DNA of 7,446 bases from JBFKUL01 sp041635755 (GTDB lineage: Bacteria; Pseudomonadota; Gammaproteobacteria; Burkholderiales; SG8-39), in the NCBI GenBank assembly GCA_041635755.1, contig JBFKUL010000142.1, positions 1 to 7,446 of the forward strand, given 5' to 3'. The translations under genes and the position numbers were made by a program. The first letter of the stretch is position 1. Every line of letters starts with the position of its first letter. Under the pieces are notes generated by a model. The model did not search any database. It worked only from the letters and a program-made list of their open reading frames with translations, and had not been told where the DNA came from. Shown piece by piece: positions 5,551 through 7,446 of this stretch.

Positions 5551-7446
5551 ATGCCGGCGCGGGTGGCCGTGATCGGCGCGGGCACCATCGGCCCGGACAT
5601 CGGCTATTACCTGAAGAGCGCCCGCCCGGAGCTCGATCTGGTGCTGGTCGACGTCGCGCAGGCGGCGCTCGACCGGGCGCTGGCGCGCATCGGCGAATAC
5701 GCCGCCAAGGCGCGGGCGCGCGGCAAGATGAGCGAGGCCGAGGCCGACGCGGTGCTGCGCGGCGTGCGGGCCACGACGGACTACGAGGCGGTCCGCGGCG
5801 CCGACTGGGTGCTCGAAGCGGCCACCGAGGACCTCGCGCTCAAGCAGAGCATCTTCGAGCGGGTCGAGGCGCTGGTCGCGCCCGACGCGCTGATCACCTC
5901 CAACACCAGCTCGCTGCCGGCGGCGCGCATCTTCGCGGGCCTCAAGAACAAGGCGCGCGCCACGGTGACGCACTTCTTCGCGCCGGCGTGGCGCAACCCG
6001 GTGGTCGAGGTGGTGCGCGCGCGCGACGCCGACCCGAAAGTGGTCGAGTTCCTGCGCTGGTTCTTCTGCATCACCGGCAAGGTGCCCCTGGTGACCGAGG
6101 ACGTCGAGTGCTTCATGCTCGATCGCGTGTTCGACAACTGGTGCAACGAGGCCGCGCTGAGCCTCGAGCGCGCGAGCGCCGCCCAGATCGACAGCGTGGC
6201 CGCGGAGTTCGTCCATGCCGGGCCGTTCTTCGTGCTCAACCTGGCGAAGGGCAACCCGATCATCATCGAGACCAACACGCTGCAGGCCGAGGCCGAGGGC
6301 GAGCATTACCGCCCGGCGCCGATCTTCCTCTCGGTGGCGAGCTGGGTCACCGCGCCGCTCGGCAAGCGCGTTGCGGTGGCCGAGGAGGCGGCCAACGCGG
6401 TGCGCGAGCGGCTGCTCGGTGTGCTGTGGTCGCAGGCCGTCGACATTCTCGATCGCGGCATCGGCGAGCGCGCCGACCTCGATCTGGGCTGCCGCCTGGC
6501 GCTCGGCTTCCGGCGCGGCCCGCTCGAGCTGATGAGCGAGCTCGGCGACGCGCAGGTCGAGCGCGTGCTGCAGCGTTTTGCGGCCGAGCGCCCGGGGATG
6601 CCGATGCCGGCGCGCGCGCCCGTCGACTATCAGCGCTTCGAGCGCGGCGTGCTGGTGGACAACCTCGACGGCGTGATCGTGATCACGCTGCGCCGGCCCG
6701 AGGCGATGAATGCGCTGCACGACGAGCTGAACGAGGAAATCCTGCAAGTCATCCGGCGCTACGAGGCCGATCCCGCGGTGCCGGGCTACGTCATCGTCGG
6801 CTATGGCCCGCGCGCCTTCTGCGCCGGCGCCGACATCGGACGCTTTCCCCGCATGCTGGGCGACGCCGACGCGTCGGCCGAGTACGCGCGCGAATGCTCG
6901 CGCCTGCTCACGCATCTGGACGCGATGGACAAGCCGGTGGTTGCGGCGCTGAACGGCATCGCGCTCGGCGGCGGGCTCGAGCTCGCGATGCGCTGCCACG
7001 CCATCGTCGCGCAGCGCGAAGCCGAGCTGGGCTTTCCGGAAATCACGCTCGGCATCGCGCCGGGGATCGGGGCGATGGTGGTGCCGTATCGCCGCTGGCC
7101 GCACGCGGCGGCGCTGTTCCACGACATGCTGCGGCGCGCCGAGCGGGTCAGCGCGGCGAAGGCGCACGAGGCCGGCATCGTCGCCGAGCTCGCCGACGAC
7201 TACGCCTCGCTCATTCGCCAGGCGGTCGCGCGCGTGAACGCGCTCGCGGGTGCGCGCCGCGCGCCGCTCGACGGTCCCGTGGCGATCGCGCCCTTCGACG
7301 CCGTTGACGCTGCGCCGGCGCTCAGCCACGAGGTGATCGGGATCATCGAGGACGCGGTGCTCGAGGCCGCCAGAGCGCCGACGCTCGGCGCGGCGCTCGA
7401 GATCGGCTACCAGGCTTTCGGCCGCAGCGCCTGCACGGCGGCCGCG
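5551..7446 (+). CDS. 3-hydroxyacyl-CoA dehydrogenase / enoyl-CoA hydratase fusion (partial, 3' end cut)
   Basis: An open frame of 632 residues runs off the right edge. Residues 4-17 (RVAVIGAGTIGPDI) form the GxGxxG NAD-binding turn. The dehydrogenase catalytic set appears present: Ser in SNTSS (117-121), H141 in HFFAP, E153 in NPVVEVV and N199 in CNEA. A second dehydrogenase C-terminal repeat follows at about 268-332. From about 366 a crotonase domain begins, with FCAGAD (423-428) and LGGGLELA (472-479) as oxyanion-hole segments and E477 and E497 (FPEI) at the catalytic glutamate positions. The protein would hydrate an enoyl-CoA and oxidise the 3-hydroxyacyl-CoA with NAD in the cytosol. This dehydrogenase-first order matches archaeal-type bifunctional enzymes such as crotonyl-CoA hydratase/3-hydroxybutyryl-CoA dehydrogenase and is opposite to FadB. 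An in-frame ATG at 5506 adds 15 unconserved-looking residues; neither start has a clear ribosome site. It is divergent from hyuA, suggesting shared control. Confidence 0.88.
   Translation, partial: MPARVAVIGAGTIGPDIGYYLKSARPELDLVLVDVAQAALDRALARIGEYAAKARARGKMSEAEADAVLRGVRATTDYEAVRGADWVLEAATEDLALKQSIFERVEALVAPDALITSNTSSLPAARIFAGLKNKARATVTHFFAPAWRNPVVEVVRARDADPKVVEFLRWFFCITGKVPLVTEDVECFMLDRVFDNWCNEAALSLERASAAQIDSVAAEFVHAGPFFVLNLAKGNPIIIETNTLQAEAEGEHYRPAPIFLSVASWVTAPLGKRVAVAEEAANAVRERLLGVLWSQAVDILDRGIGERADLDLGCRLALGFRRGPLELMSELGDAQVERVLQRFAAERPGMPMPARAPVDYQRFERGVLVDNLDGVIVITLRRPEAMNALHDELNEEILQVIRRYEADPAVPGYVIVGYGPRAFCAGADIGRFPRMLGDADASAEYARECSRLLTHLDAMDKPVVAALNGIALGGGLELAMRCHAIVAQREAELGFPEITLGIAPGIGAMVVPYRRWPHAAALFHDMLRRAERVSAAKAHEAGIVAELADDYASLIRQAVARVNALAGARRAPLDGPVAIAPFDAVDAAPALSHEVIGIIEDAVLEAARAPTLGAALEIGYQAFGRSACTAAA

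Noticed and set aside
5469..7307. A 612-codon plus-strand open frame in another frame over the fusion gene
   Set aside because: Very Arg/Gly/Ala-rich sequence without domains; the frame from 5551 carries all the dehydrogenase and crotonase motifs.
3367..7329. A single 1320-codon minus-strand open frame spanning hyuA and extending antisense through the fusion gene
   Set aside because: Only the part from 5463 down matches HyuA, beginning with its typical N-terminus after a ribosome site. The upstream half is Arg/His/Ala-rich nonsense antisense to a well-supported dehydrogenase/hydratase gene, a common effect of high GC.

Overview
The window looks like a piece of a high-GC proteobacterial chromosome. 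Codons end overwhelmingly in G or C, and the gene types suggest a beta-proteobacterium of the Burkholderiales type, but that taxonomic guess is inference only. The DNA is densely coding. I found no RNA gene, insertion sequence, CRISPR array or phage gene.

Layout, left to right. (1) Positions 1-104 are the last codons of a plus-strand gene, most likely a polysaccharide-deacetylase-fold hydrolase of the allantoinase/cyclic-imide-hydrolase type. (2) A 105-base convergent gap holds two short GC-rich inverted repeats. (3) Minus strand, 210-1577: a complete TrpB2-type PLP-dependent tryptophan synthase beta-like protein with no trpA beside it. (4) A 117-base gap. (5) Minus strand, 1695-3383 and 3367-5463: a complete hydantoinase/oxoprolinase pair, hyuB and hyuA, overlapping by 17 bases. 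hyuA is promoter-proximal. (6) A short divergent control region with three 7-base units sharing GTATAC-like cores at 5482-5502. (7) Plus strand, from 5551 (or 5506) to the right edge: a long fusion of 3-hydroxyacyl-CoA dehydrogenase (N-terminal) and enoyl-CoA hydratase (C-terminal), cut by the window end.

How they may work together. HyuA/HyuB proteins use ATP to open cyclic amides (hydantoins, 5-oxoproline, caprolactam) or to carboxylate ketones. The fusion protein would carry out the hydration and NAD-dependent oxidation steps of beta-oxidation on a CoA thioester. Divergent transcription from a shared control region, with a probable amidohydrolase at the other end, suggests a catabolic island in which a ring or ketone is activated and the product enters acyl-CoA degradation. 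The substrate cannot be read from this sequence. The TrpB-like enzyme may belong to the minus-strand transcript or have its own promoter.

The most notable details are the repeat-bearing divergent operator, a Gly-to-Asp change in the HyuA N-terminal nucleotide-binding motif, and unusual motif wording in the dehydrogenase half of the fusion although its expected catalytic residues are present. Nothing here proves a new kind of system. The best candidate is the specific hyuAB plus dehydrogenase/hydratase pairing.
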